From: Haloferax denitrificans ATCC 35960
GTDB taxonomy: Archaea; Halobacteriota; Halobacteria; Halobacteriales; Haloferacaceae
DNA length: 64,000 nt
Assembly: GCF_000337795.1 (NCBI RefSeq)
Contig: NZ_AOLP01000014.1
Span: 1 to 64,000, forward strand
Reading direction: 5' to 3'
Made by a program: the position numbers and the translations under genes. A model generated the notes under the pieces. That model ran no database searches, was not told the DNA's origin, and was given only the letters and a program-made list of their open reading frames with translations. Numbering within the stretch: position 1 is the first letter of the stretch; each line of letters starts with the position of its first letter. Shown one piece after another: positions 49,704 through 58,665 of this stretch.

Positions 49704-50684
49704 CTACCCTTCCCACGACTCGAAGTCGCCGTAGACGCCCTTCGAGAGGTATCGCTCCGAGGAGTCGGGGAACACCGTGACCACGGCGTCGTACGGGAGG
49801 TCGAGGTCGCCGGCGGCGGCCCGTTCGGCCACGTCGATGGCGGCCAGCGAGTTGGCGGCGGCGCTCGACGCGACGAGGTGGCCCTCCTCCGCGGCGAGGC
49901 GTTGCATCTCGGCGTGGGTGTCGCGGTCGCCGATTTGGACGATTTCGTCCACCAGTTCGGGGTCGAACAGCTCGTTGGTCGCGGGGTCGTGGGTGCCGAT
50001 GCCCTCGGTCTTGTACGACGCCTCCGCCACGTCGCGGCCGTGGAGCCGGGCGTAGAGCGACCCCTCGGGTTCGACGGCGGTGACGAACGTGTCTTCGTGG
50101 CGTTCGCGGCCGTAGCGCGCCAGCCCCATGAGCGTGCCCGCGGTGCCACAGCCGGCGACGAGCGCGCCGACCCCGCCGTCGAGCGCGTCGTACACCTCGG
50201 GCGCGGTCGTCTCGTAGTGCGCCTCGGGGTTGAGCGGGTTGGAGAACTGCTGGGGGACGACGGCGTCGTCGAGTTCGTCGGCGAGCTTGTGGGCGCGGTC
50301 GATAGCGCCGCCCATCCCGTCGGCGGTGGGCGTGTTCACCACGTCGGCTCCGAGCGCGCGCATGAGCGTCTGTTTCTCCACGCTGAACCGCTCGGGGACG
50401 ACGAACACCGCGCGGATGCCGAGCTGGCCGGCCGCGACGGCGAAGCCGATACCGGTGTTGCCGGCGGTCGGCTCGACGATGGTGCCGCCCTCGGGGAGGT
50501 CGCCAGATTCGAGCATCCGTTCGAGCATGTACTTCCCGATGCGGTCCTTGACGCTCGCGCCCGGATTGAACGATTCGAGCTTCGCGTAGACGGGCACCTC
50601 GTCGGGCGACGCGTGGACCCTGACGAGCGGCGTCTCGCCGACGGTGTCGAGCACCGAGTCGAAGGGGTCGCGGTGCGTGGTCAT
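49704..50684 (-). CDS. PLP-dependent cysteine synthase/cystathionine beta-synthase family protein
   Basis: A 326-residue fold type II PLP enzyme. The Schiff-base Lys is in PGASVKDRIGKYMLERML near residue 40; the substrate loop PTAGNTGIGFAVAAG is near 67-81; the phosphate-binding Gly/Thr loop VAGCGTAGTLMGLARYG is near 170-186. It would join sulfide or homocysteine with an activated serine. From the ATG at 50,684 (MTTHRDPFDSVLDTVGETPL) the length is right; an upstream in-frame ATG at 50,780 is unlikely. The C-terminal region ends with YLSKGVYGDFESWEG. Choice between cysteine and cystathionine is open. Confidence 0.9.
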   Translation of the reverse strand: MTTHRDPFDSVLDTVGETPLVRVHASPDEVPVYAKLESFNPGASVKDRIGKYMLERMLESGDLPEGGTIVEPTAGNTGIGFAVAAGQLGIRAVFVVPERFSVEKQTLMRALGADVVNTPTADGMGGAIDRAHKLADELDDAVVPQQFSNPLNPEAHYETTAPEVYDALDGGVGALVAGCGTAGTLMGLARYGRERHEDTFVTAVEPEGSLYARLHGRDVAEASYKTEGIGTHDPATNELFDPELVDEIVQIGDRDTHAEMQRLAAEEGHLVASSAAANSLAAIDVAERAAAGDLDLPYDAVVTVFPDSSERYLSKGVYGDFESWEG

Positions 50685-50855
50685 ACGCGGGCAAAAGTTG
50701 CCCCAGACCCTGAACGTTTTCATCCCGTTGTCACCCTCGTCGGAAGCTGGCACGTGTGAGAACGAGTCGAACGACGCCACTCTGGGGTTCGAGTCGGGGC
50801 GGCGACGGGAGCGTGGTGCCGAAAGAGAACGAGAGAGACGGAGGGGCTAGTCGGC

Positions 50856-51185
50856 TTACGCTTCGTCGGTGGCGTCACTCGACGCGTCGGCGTCAGATGC
50901 GTCGGCGTCGGCGGTCTCGTCGTCGGCCGCGTCCTCCTCGGCCTCGGCGATGTGTGCGTCGGCGATGACGGCGTCGAGGTCGATACCCTGCTCTTCGGCG
51001 ATGGCTTCGAGAATCGCCCGCTGTTCGGCGTTCTCGGCTTCGAGTCGGTCGACGCGCGACTTCGTCTCGTTGACCGTCTCGCGGACCTCGACGACCTGCT
51101 CGCGCAGTTCGTTGAGCTTCTTGTACACGTCTTCGGCCATCTCTGCGACCTTCTGGAGCTTTTTCGCGGTTCCTCCGAGTGCCAT
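50856..51185 (-). CDS. DUF5798-type coiled-coil protein
   Basis: A 109-residue acidic protein, MALGGTAKKLQKVAEMAEDV. Residues 8-70 form a long heptad-repeat helix (ELREQVVEVRETVNETKSRV, then EAENAEQRAILEAIAEEQ), and the last 30 residues are Asp/Ala-rich (DASDADASSDATDEA). I recall this as the haloarchaeal DUF5798 family. It has no catalytic motifs and may serve as an assembly or scaffold protein. It follows no operon; the neighbouring ABC genes are separate. Confidence 0.8.
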   Translation of the reverse strand: MALGGTAKKLQKVAEMAEDVYKKLNELREQVVEVRETVNETKSRVDRLEAENAEQRAILEAIAEEQGIDLDAVIADAHIAEAEEDAADDETADADASDADASSDATDEA

Positions 51186-51292
51186 GTGTCGCCTCTCGGA
51201 CTCGGGGCTTGTACGACTTCCGGTGCGGCGTCGGCGGGGACCGACACGGGCCAACGCGCGAGCACCGAACCCGGGGCCGACACCCGAGCACC

Positions 51293-52351
51293 TCAGCCGA
51301 GTTCGTTCGGGTCAACCCGGTCGACGAGGAATCGGAGGCCCACGAGCGCGACGACGCCGACGAAGACCAGCCCCGCGACGGCGGCCTTCGCGCCGACGCC
51401 CGCGGTCCCGAGCGCCAGTCGCGCGGCCGTGTTCGCGGGGTTCAGAGGCAGAAGCGACGTGCCCGCGAAGACGAGGAGCACGCCGATGGAGTACAGCAGT
51501 TGTGCCACCCGGCGGTCGGGCGACGTAATCGCCACCGCCGCGCCGAGGGTGACGACGACGGCCGAAAGCCCGGCGACCATGCCGAACAGCCACGGCACGC
51601 TCTCGATGGCCGTCCCGTTCAGTTCGAGGAGGAGCATCCACGCGATGGCCTGCACCGGGGCCAGTCCGCCGGCCGCGAGGAGCTTCCCGTCCACGACGGC
51701 CGCGAAGCTCACGGGCGCGACCCGGAGGAGTTCGAGCGTGCCGCGGGCGACCTCCTCGGCGAGCGAATCGACCACCAGCGACCCGGAGATGAACACGGGC
51801 AGGAACAGCAGAAGCGGGACGAGCACCGTGTAGGTGAAGCCGAAGTACGGGCTCGACTCGGTCGCCGGCGGGAGGGAAAGCGGGTCCGTGGCGAGGGACG
51901 CGCTCCGCTCCGCGCGCTCGTTGCGCTCCAGTTCGCGGAGCGCGTCGCGGAGGCGGACGACGACCGCCGTCGTCTCTACCCCCGAGTCGGGCGCGACCGC
52001 CGCGACTCGTATCCTGCCGTCTTCGCCCGTCGACGCCTCTAAGACGGCATCGACCTCCCGCCCGTGGAACGCCGTCAGCGCGTCCGACGAGGAGGCGTAC
52101 GGCCGCCCGCTGAGCCCGTCTTCGGTCCCGACGGCGCGGAGCAGGTCCTCGACGGCCTCCTCGTCGCCCGTGACGGCCACGTCGACCTGATAGCTCGCCG
52201 CGCCGGGGTCGTACAGCGAGACGAGGCCGACGACGAGGAACGACGAGAACGCCGCGACGAACAGCTGGATGGCCAGCGCCAGCACGATTGTCTTCTCCTT
52301 GCGGAGACTGCCGAGTTCGCGCCGGGCGATGGCGAATCGCGGGTTACCCAA
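51293..52351 (-). CDS. ABC-2 type exporter permease
   Basis: A 352-residue membrane protein. One helix near residue 25 (TIVLALAIQLFVAAFSSFLV), then an extracytoplasmic domain (about 50-165), then a cluster of five helices (about 170-340) including VDSLAEEVARGTLELLRVAP near 195, a signature of ABC-2 (NatB/YhaP-like) permeases. It would pair with the PrsW-fusion permease and the ATPase encoded upstream; the gene start overlaps that permease stop by 8 bases. Substrate is not predictable; Na+ or lipid/peptide export are family possibilities. Confidence 0.88.
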   Translation of the reverse strand: MGNPRFAIARRELGSLRKEKTIVLALAIQLFVAAFSSFLVVGLVSLYDPGAASYQVDVAVTGDEEAVEDLLRAVGTEDGLSGRPYASSSDALTAFHGREVDAVLEASTGEDGRIRVAAVAPDSGVETTAVVVRLRDALRELERNERAERSASLATDPLSLPPATESSPYFGFTYTVLVPLLLFLPVFISGSLVVDSLAEEVARGTLELLRVAPVSFAAVVDGKLLAAGGLAPVQAIAWMLLLELNGTAIESVPWLFGMVAGLSAVVVTLGAAVAITSPDRRVAQLLYSIGVLLVFAGTSLLPLNPANTAARLALGTAGVGAKAAVAGLVFVGVVALVGLRFLVDRVDPNELG

Positions 52352-54215
52352 GGGCGCTCACCACCTGGAGGTTGTAGACGAGGTGAATGGCGATTGCGCC
52401 CACGAGCGCGACGCCGTAGGCCGAGCGCCCCCGACTCGCTCCGAAGGCGGTCACGCTGGCGGTCACCGCGTGGAGCACGAGCGGCGCGAGGAACAGGCCG
52501 AGGACGACGAGGACGCTCACGCCGGTGCCGTCGGCGATGCCGACGCCGGAGGGCGCGAAGGCGGTCTGCCCGAGCGTGAGCGACTGCAACCCGGCGAGTT
52601 GGGCGATGGCGGTGAACTTCTCGCCGACGAAGAAGCCGAGGCCGGAGAGCCCGCCGAGGACGAGCGACGACCGGAGCGTCCGGGAAAACCGCGCCTTCTC
52701 GAAGGCGGCGAGGACGTGGAGGCTCTTTGCCAGCTCCTCGACGACCGCGACCGCGACGAGAATCATCGGGACGGTCAGGTCGATGGGGAGGACGAAAAGC
52801 ACCGCGATGGCCAGCAGTTCGGCGATGAAGACGAACGGAATCGACAGCGCCGACAGGGTCGCCACGGAGCGCGCCCGCGAGATGCGGCTGTCGAGCGCGT
52901 CGAGGAACTTCAGCGGGACCGGGCGCTGGGTGAACATGTCCTCTTCGCGGTAGACGCCGACGCCGAGCAGGAACAACACGGCCGCGGCGAGGAGAATCGG
53001 CCCGACCGAAAACAGGAACTCGCCGAGCGGAATCGACTCGCCCGCGAGGTCGCGGACGACGAGCGTCAGCGGCGAGATGAGCGCGATGGGCGTGATGTTC
53101 GTGAAGATGGCCGGGACGAACGTGTACGTCGTCAGGAACACCGACACCGTCACCGTGACGAACGTGAGCTCCTTGAACGACCGGGCGAACATCGCGCCGA
53201 CGAACGTCGACGCGAGAAACAGCAGGCCGACGGGGACGACCGCGGCCACCGAGACGACGCCCCCGCCGACCGCCGCCGCGATGGCGACGGTGATAGCGAC
53301 CGTGCCGAGCAGGTACGGGAGCGTCTTGCCGGCGACGATGTCGCCCGGCGAGATGGGCGCGACGAGGAGCAGTTCGCCGCGGCGGTTGATGCGCTCGTTG
53401 AGGACGCTCGACCCGTAGGCCTGAATCACGAAGTTCATCGGCACGAGGAAGGCAAACGCGAGGACGAGCGAGGCGAACGGGAACGGCGGGCTGATGCTCG
53501 CCGGCGACCCGCTGGTGTCGCCGCCGAACAGACCAGCCATCCCGCCGAGCGACGGGGCGTCGACACTGCCGTCGTCGGCCGCCGCGGCGTCGGACGCGCT
53601 CGGGCCGCCGCCGGCTGTCCCGCTCGCGCCGTCGTCGGTTCCACCGCCGCCCCCTGTTCCGGCGTCGGTTCCGCCGCCGCCAGCAGTCCCGGCGTCGCCG
53701 CCGCCACCGCCCGCGCCGCCGTCGACGCGGCTTCCGGTCGGGGCCAGCGCGTCGCGCTCGCGGTATTCGAGGTCAACGACGACCGGGAACGCCGCGGACT
53801 GGTTCTCCTCGCGGGCCATCTGCCGCTCGTTGTACGACTGGACCGCGTCGCGGAACGCGCTGTAGGCGGCCCGGCCGGTCTGCGTGTCCGCGACCGAGAT
53901 GTGCGTCTCGCTGACGACGAGTTCGACGTTCGGGTCCGAGACGGGGCGCGGGTCGAGCGCCGACGACTGGTCGACCGCGTCGTAGTAGGGGTTGTCGCCG
54001 GCGATGCCGACGCGGTAGAGGTCGCGGTCGAGCGCGACGCCACCGCCGGCCGCGCCCGCCGCGCCCGCCGCGATACCGCCCGCGACGAGGACGGCGACGA
54101 GGCCGATGACGGCGGTTCGGCGGTCGAGCGTCCCCGCCGAGCGCGACACCTCCCAGCGGGCGATGCGGAGGACGGTCCGGGCGTGCGCGACGAGTCGGGT
54201 TCGGCGGTCGGTCAC
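52344..54215 (-). CDS. ABC-2 permease fused to a PrsW-type intramembrane protease
   Basis: A 623-residue protein. Residues 1-400 are an ABC-2 permease: a first helix near 35-60, a long outside domain with a Gly/Asp linker (about 160-230), and helices from about 245. Residues about 440-623 are a PrsW-family metalloprotease: EE in AVVEELAKS (493-494), Glu in FFVGEKFT (532), His in VLHAVTAS (582) and HxxxN in IHLVYNL (611-615). Its stop overlaps the ATPase partner only at its own start (4 bases). The fusion would place a membrane protease in the exporter, perhaps cleaving its substrate or an anti-sigma-like regulator. Confidence 0.86.
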   Translation of the reverse strand: MTDRRTRLVAHARTVLRIARWEVSRSAGTLDRRTAVIGLVAVLVAGGIAAGAAGAAGGGVALDRDLYRVGIAGDNPYYDAVDQSSALDPRPVSDPNVELVVSETHISVADTQTGRAAYSAFRDAVQSYNERQMAREENQSAAFPVVVDLEYRERDALAPTGSRVDGGAGGGGGDAGTAGGGGTDAGTGGGGGTDDGASGTAGGGPSASDAAAADDGSVDAPSLGGMAGLFGGDTSGSPASISPPFPFASLVLAFAFLVPMNFVIQAYGSSVLNERINRRGELLLVAPISPGDIVAGKTLPYLLGTVAITVAIAAAVGGGVVSVAAVVPVGLLFLASTFVGAMFARSFKELTFVTVTVSVFLTTYTFVPAIFTNITPIALISPLTLVVRDLAGESIPLGEFLFSVGPILLAAAVLFLLGVGVYREEDMFTQRPVPLKFLDALDSRISRARSVATLSALSIPFVFIAELLAIAVLFVLPIDLTVPMILVAVAVVEELAKSLHVLAAFEKARFSRTLRSSLVLGGLSGLGFFVGEKFTAIAQLAGLQSLTLGQTAFAPSGVGIADGTGVSVLVVLGLFLAPLVLHAVTASVTAFGASRGRSAYGVALVGAIAIHLVYNLQVVSALG

Positions 54216-55198
54216 GAGTGCTCGTTACCTCCGACGACGCGCTGTTCGGACTCGTCGACGGCGGTGGTCCCGCCGGTGCCCCCGCCGCGTCCGCCCTCGG
54301 CTTCGCTCGTCGTCGGTGCCTCGCGGGCGAGGCGGAGGAAGATGTCCTCCAGCGACGCCTCGTCGGTTCGGATGTCGGCGACGCGGCCGCCGGCAGCCTC
54401 GGCGCGCTCGCGGAGCGACTCGACGGCCGCCATCTCGTCGACGACGGCGACGTGGCGCTCCTCGCCGTCGGCCCCGTCGTCCGCGGGGAGCGTCTCCGCG
54501 AGCGGGACGGTCGTGAAGACGCGGTAGGTCGTCTCGCCGTGTTCCGCGCGAATCTCGGGGACCGTCCCGCGGGCGATGATTTCCCCGCGGTTCATGATGA
54601 CCACGCGGTCGCAGATGGACTCGACGTGAAAGAGGTTGTGCGCGCTGAAGACGACGGTCTTGTCCTCGTCGCGGAGTTCGCGGACGAACTCCAAGACGAC
54701 GTTCGTCGTCAGCGGGTCGAGGCCGCTGGCCGGTTCGTCGTAGATGAGGAGGTCGGGGTCGTTGACGAGCGACCGGGCGATGGCGACCTTGCGCTTCATC
54801 CCCTTCGACATGTCGCCGAGTCGGCGGTCGCGGTATTCGAGGTCGAGGCGGTCGAGCACCGCGCCGGTGCGCTCGTCGGCCACGTCTCGGGGCACGTCGT
54901 AGAGGTCGGCGAAGAATCGGAGGTACGACCGCGCCGTCATGTCCTCGTACAGCGGCGACTCCTCGGGGAGAAAGCCGAGTTTGCGCCGCATCGCCGGCTC
55001 CTCGGGGTCGTATCCGAGCACCGACGCCGACCCGCCGGTCGGCTCGACGAGTCCGGCGAGCATCTTCAGCGTCGTCGTCTTCCCCGCGCCGTTGGGGCCG
55101 ACGATGCCGAACACCTCGCCCGACTCGACCGAGAAGTCGCTTCCCACGACGGCGGGGAAGTCGCCGTAGGTCTTCCGCAGGTTCTCGACCGTAATCAT
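54212..55198 (-). CDS. ABC exporter ATPase
   Basis: A 328-residue ATPase from the ATG at 55,198 (MITVENLRKTYGDFPAVVGS). Walker A GPNGAGKTTTLKML near residue 35, Q-loop region LGFLPEESPLYEDMTARSYL near 80, signature LGDMSKGMKRKVAIARSL near 132 and Walker B LLIYDEPASGLDPL. The C-terminal 90 residues form an extension (about 225-328) with a Gly-rich end, seen in NatA/ABC-2 type exporters. It is first of a three-gene transporter operon; its stop overlaps the fusion permease start. Confidence 0.92.
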   Translation of the reverse strand: MITVENLRKTYGDFPAVVGSDFSVESGEVFGIVGPNGAGKTTTLKMLAGLVEPTGGSASVLGYDPEEPAMRRKLGFLPEESPLYEDMTARSYLRFFADLYDVPRDVADERTGAVLDRLDLEYRDRRLGDMSKGMKRKVAIARSLVNDPDLLIYDEPASGLDPLTTNVVLEFVRELRDEDKTVVFSAHNLFHVESICDRVVIMNRGEIIARGTVPEIRAEHGETTYRVFTTVPLAETLPADDGADGEERHVAVVDEMAAVESLRERAEAAGGRVADIRTDEASLEDIFLRLAREAPTTSEAEGGRGGGTGGTTAVDESEQRVVGGNEHS

Positions 55199-55335
55199 TG
55201 TGAGAGTTTCACGCGGGACGGCATAAAAAGCGTTCGCGCGGGGTTTCAGGATTGATAGCCTTCCCCTTCGCGGGGCAACAGTTTCGCCGTCCCGCGGTCG
55301 GGGCGAACGACTGCCCGCGACCACCGGAGGCGGCG

Positions 55336-56196
55336 TTAGTCGTACTCGTAGAAGCCCTTGCCCGTCTTCTTGCCGAGGTCGCCCGCGGCGACTTTGCGCT
55401 TGAGCAGATACGCCGGCTTGTAGCGGTCGCCGAGTTCCTCGAACAGCGTCTCGGAGGCGTCCAGACAGATGTCGAGGCCGATGTGGTCCGCGAGCGTGAG
55501 CGGCCCCATCGGGACGTTCGTGCCGAGGGTCATGCCGCGGTCGATGTCCTCCTTTTCGGCGACGCCCTCGTCGTAGGCGCGGATGCCCTCGTTGAGCCAC
55601 GGCATGAGGATGCGGTTGGTGACGAAGCCGGGTTTGTCGTCGGACTCCCACGTCTCCTTGCCGAGGTCCTCGGAGAACTCGTGGGCGAACGCGACGACCT
55701 CGTCGTCGGTCTTCTCGCCGCGGACGACCTCGACGCCCTTCATAATCGGCACGGGGTTCATGAAGTGGAGGCCGACGACGAGTTCGGGGCGCTCGGTCGC
55801 GGCCGCGATGGTCGTGATGGAGAGCGTGCTGGTGTTCGTCGCCAGCACGACGCCCTCGGGCATCAGGTCGTCGAGGTCGGAGAAAATCTCGCGCTTGACG
55901 TCCATGTTCTCGACGGCCGCCTCGACCACGAGGTCGCAGTCGGCGAGGTCCGCGAGTTCGGTCGTCCCCGAGACGCGCCCCTTGGTCGCGTCGGCCTCCT
56001 CCGCGGTCAGTTTCTCCTTGGAGACGAACCGCGAGAGGCTGTCGTCGATGGCCGACAGGCCGCGTTCGACGTACTCGGGTTCGAGGTCGCGCATGACCAC
56101 GTCGTAGCCGGCCATCGCGGCCACCTGCGCGATGCCGTTGCCCATCGTTCCCGCGCCGACGACGCCCACCGTGTCGATATCTTCGGTATCGTACAT
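55336..56196 (-). CDS. 3-hydroxyacyl-CoA dehydrogenase
   Basis: A 286-residue NAD-dependent enzyme. From the ATG at 56,196 ([20 protein letters not shown]), the NAD Rossmann motif follows directly. [20 protein letters not shown] near residue 114, catalytic His in [19 protein letters not shown] near 137, and [20 protein letters not shown] near 180 are family hallmarks. It oxidises L-3-hydroxyacyl-CoA in beta-oxidation or butanoyl metabolism. Length equals the monofunctional (Hbd) type, without an attached hydratase. Monocistronic, with a divergent gene at 56,312. Confidence 0.93.
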   Translation of the reverse strand: MYDTEDIDTVGVVGAGTMGNGIAQVAAMAGYDVVMRDLEPEYVERGLSAIDDSLSRFVSKEKLTAEEADATKGRVSGTTELADLADCDLVVEAAVENMDVKREIFSDLDDLMPEGVVLATNTSTLSITTIAAATERPELVVGLHFMNPVPIMKGVEVVRGEKTDDEVVAFAHEFSEDLGKETWESDDKPGFVTNRILMPWLNEGIRAYDEGVAEKEDIDRGMTLGTNVPMGPLTLADHIGLDICLDASETLFEELGDRYKPAYLLKRKVAAGDLGKKTGKGFYEYD

Positions 56197-56311
56197 GTCC
56201 GGGTCTGCGCGAGGCGGGGAGGTAAAACTTGCCGATGCGTTCGGAATAGTGACAGACTCGTGACTGTCACGGGAAGACTCAAGTCGGGCGCAAGAATGGG
56301 GATATGCAACG

Positions 56312-57253
56312 GTGACTGGGGTGAACGACGCCGGCAGATACGACGGAGACGACGCGGGCGGGGACGGAGGGGAAGCCGTCTCGGACGCGCGCCCGAGCGA
56401 CGGCGAGGGCGAGGGCGCAAAGCGGGGGAACGGGCCGGACGAGGGACCGAAAGACCCCGAGGAGGCGCTGACCCACCTGCTCAGGCCGCGGGGCGACCGC
56501 GCGAGCGACGGTGCGCCGTCCGAGCTACAGGACCTGAAATACGTCGGCCCGGCGACCGCCGACTGCCTCGCCGAGTCGAACATCGACGCGGCCGCTATCG
56601 TCGACGGCGAGGTGTGCTACCGCGACCTCGTCGCCGCGGGGGCGAACCCCGGCGTGGCGGCGAAGATTCGGCGCTGGCACTCGCTTTCGTGGTCGTTCAA
56701 CTCCGGCGACGACCTCGACCGGCGCTCCTCGCAGGTCCGCGGACTGGGCGACGACGAGCGCGCGTGGGTCGCCGCGAGTTCGGGCGACTGGGACGAGACC
56801 GACGGCGCAGACGACGCCGACGACAGCGACGGCGAGGCCGGCGATTGGACGCCGAGCGGCCGGGGCGAGGCGACAGGGACGAACGGGTCCGCGCGAGACG
56901 GGGACTGGACGCCGTCGGGTTCGGAGGACGGAGGGGACGGGCCGGACACGCCCTCGGAGCCGACGGCGTCGGGCGATTGGACCCCGACCGGACGGGAGGC
57001 GACCGGCGCGTCGGCCGACGGTTCGGGAGACGCGCTCGCGGCCGAGGCGGCGTGGCGCGAGCGGTCGAAACCCGAACTGCTCACGACGCTCGCCGGAATC
57101 GACGAGGCCGACGCCGAACTGCTCGCCGAGGCGGGCGTCCGGTCCGTCAGACGACTCGCCACCGCCGACCCGGAACACGTCGCCGACGCCCTCCAAATCG
57201 ACCCGACCGTCGTCAGCGCGTGGAAGGGTCAGGCGCGCGACGCCATGGAGTGA
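56312..57253 (+). CDS. Acidic protein with helix-hairpin-helix domains and GDWTP repeats
   Basis: A 313-residue protein starting at GTG 56,312; a GTG at 56,321 is an alternative. Two short helix-hairpin-helix-like domains are seen: residues about 70-110 ([37 protein letters not shown]) and 250-310 ([40 protein letters not shown]). Between them is a disordered acidic region with three copies of GDWTPSG or GDWTPTG. The layout suggests DNA or protein scaffolding. I recall related proteins only as haloarchaeal hypotheticals. It is divergent from the hydroxyacyl-CoA dehydrogenase gene. Confidence 0.75.
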   Translation: MTGVNDAGRYDGDDAGGDGGEAVSDARPSDGEGEGAKRGNGPDEGPKDPEEALTHLLRPRGDRASDGAPSELQDLKYVGPATADCLAESNIDAAAIVDGEVCYRDLVAAGANPGVAAKIRRWHSLSWSFNSGDDLDRRSSQVRGLGDDERAWVAASSGDWDETDGADDADDSDGEAGDWTPSGRGEATGTNGSARDGDWTPSGSEDGGDGPDTPSEPTASGDWTPTGREATGASADGSGDALAAEAAWRERSKPELLTTLAGIDEADAELLAEAGVRSVRRLATADPEHVADALQIDPTVVSAWKGQARDAME

Positions 57254-57393
57254 CCGCCGGTTCTGACTGCCGTCCGAATTTTTACTATCTGAGTAGTAAT
57301 TTCTATTCGTATCGTATTCTTCCGTAATATTTTGTTACAGACCTCATAACGACTGAATCCAGCAATATCTCCTAAACCACTCTAGACGCAGTC

Positions 57394-57403
57394 TTTATAT
57401 AGG
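57394..57403 (+). promoter_or_regulatory. TATA box of the fructose-bisphosphatase transcript
   Basis: TTTATATAGG predicts initiation at about 57,424, immediately before ATGATG at 57,426. It lies in an unusually AT-rich 172-base gap. Confidence 0.65.
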
Positions 57404-57425
57404 TAGTTACACCATTTTGAATCAG

Positions 57426-57557
57426 ATGATGCCCGGTTCCGACACGGCCGTCGACTCCCCGCAGACGGTATCTTCCGCCCCGACGACGTTCGGGGGCAGT
57501 TCCCGCCTCGCCGACGACTCGCCGACGACTCGCCGACGCTCCGAGGGGTGGGCCTGA
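57426..57557 (+). CDS. Possible 43-residue leader ORF coupled to fbp
   Basis: Starts at the predicted 5' end of the mRNA ([20 protein letters not shown] and onward) and stops with TGA sharing an A with the fbp ATG (TGATG). It ends in an Arg-rich stretch ([10 protein letters not shown]). It could control translation of fbp or be a small protein. No family is known to me. Confidence 0.4.
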   Translation: MMPGSDTAVDSPQTVSSAPTTFGGSSRLADDSPTTRRRSEGWA

Positions 57558-58450
57558 TGGCGACGACAGACATCAACACCGCCGAGACCGCCCGCGACGT
57601 GCGGACCATCGACGGCGTGGTCGACGTCATCGCGAGCACCGCGCCCGAGATTCGGACCGGCCTGCCCGGCCGGCGCGTCACCGCCGAAGACGAGAACCCG
57701 AGCGGCGAGACGCAGATGGCCGCCGACGTGTTCGCCGACGACCTCCTCTGCGAGCGCATCGGCGCGCTCGACGGCGTCGGCGAGTACGCCAGCGAGGAGC
57801 GCCCCGAGTCCGTGGACGTGGGCACCGGTCGCCTGTCGGTCGCGGTCGACCCGCTCGACGGCTCGTCGAACCTGAAGCCGAACAACACGATGGGGACCAT
57901 CTTCGCGGTGTACGAGGCTCCCCTTCCGGCCCACGGCCGCGACCTCGTCGCCGCCGGCTACGTCCTCTACGGCCCGGTCATGACGATGGTCGTCGCCCGC
58001 AACGGGACCGTCGACGAGTACGTCATCCACGACGACGCGACCCGCGAACTCGTCCGCGAGGACGTCACGATTCCCGACGAGGGGTCGGTGTACGGCTTCG
58101 GCGGCCGCGTCCCCGACTGGACCGACGACTTCGAGGCGTTCGCCCGCGAGGTCGAACAGGACCCCTCGCGCAAACTCCGCTACGGCGGGTCGATGATCGG
58201 CGACGTGAACCAGATTCTCACCTACGGCGGCATCTTCGCGTACCCCACGCTGGAGTCCGCCCCCGAGGGCAAGCTCCGCGTCCAGTTCGAGGGCTACCCC
58301 ATCGGCTACGTCATCGAGACGGCCGGCGGCGCGACCTCCGACGGCACGAAGTCGCTCCTCGACGTGGACAAAGACGAACTCCACGCGCGGACCCCGATGT
58401 ACGTCGGCAACACCGACCTCGTGGCGATGCTCGAAGCCGCGCTGGACTGA
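57557..58450 (+). CDS. fbp: Fructose-1,6-bisphosphatase class I
   Basis: A 297-residue gluconeogenic phosphatase. The metal and substrate signature [20 protein letters not shown] lies near residues 99-118; earlier, [14 protein letters not shown] near 77 supplies metal-binding Glu residues, and [20 protein letters not shown] is near 213. The enzyme hydrolyses fructose 1,6-bisphosphate. The ATG at 57,557 is preferred over GTG 57,548, because it overlaps the upstream ORF stop (TGATG). An inverted TACT-N8-AGTA sequence lies about 110 bases before the TATA box. Confidence 0.93.
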   Translation: MATTDINTAETARDVRTIDGVVDVIASTAPEIRTGLPGRRVTAEDENPSGETQMAADVFADDLLCERIGALDGVGEYASEERPESVDVGTGRLSVAVDPLDGSSNLKPNNTMGTIFAVYEAPLPAHGRDLVAAGYVLYGPVMTMVVARNGTVDEYVIHDDATRELVREDVTIPDEGSVYGFGGRVPDWTDDFEAFAREVEQDPSRKLRYGGSMIGDVNQILTYGGIFAYPTLESAPEGKLRVQFEGYPIGYVIETAGGATSDGTKSLLDVDKDELHARTPMYVGNTDLVAMLEAALD

Positions 58451-58665
58451 GCGCGCCCGACTCGTCGACCACAGTGACCGCACCGACCGCACCGACCGCA
58501 CCGAGCGAACCGAAACGACCGGGCACACTCGTTTTCCACGGACTCCGCAGTCGATAGCGGCAGGTCTCCGAGCGGACTGCGGCCGGACTGCCGCCGGCCT
58601 CTATTCGACCGCCCGGCAAATCGTGCATGGAAAACCATTTTGAATACGGTGATGCATCACCGAGT

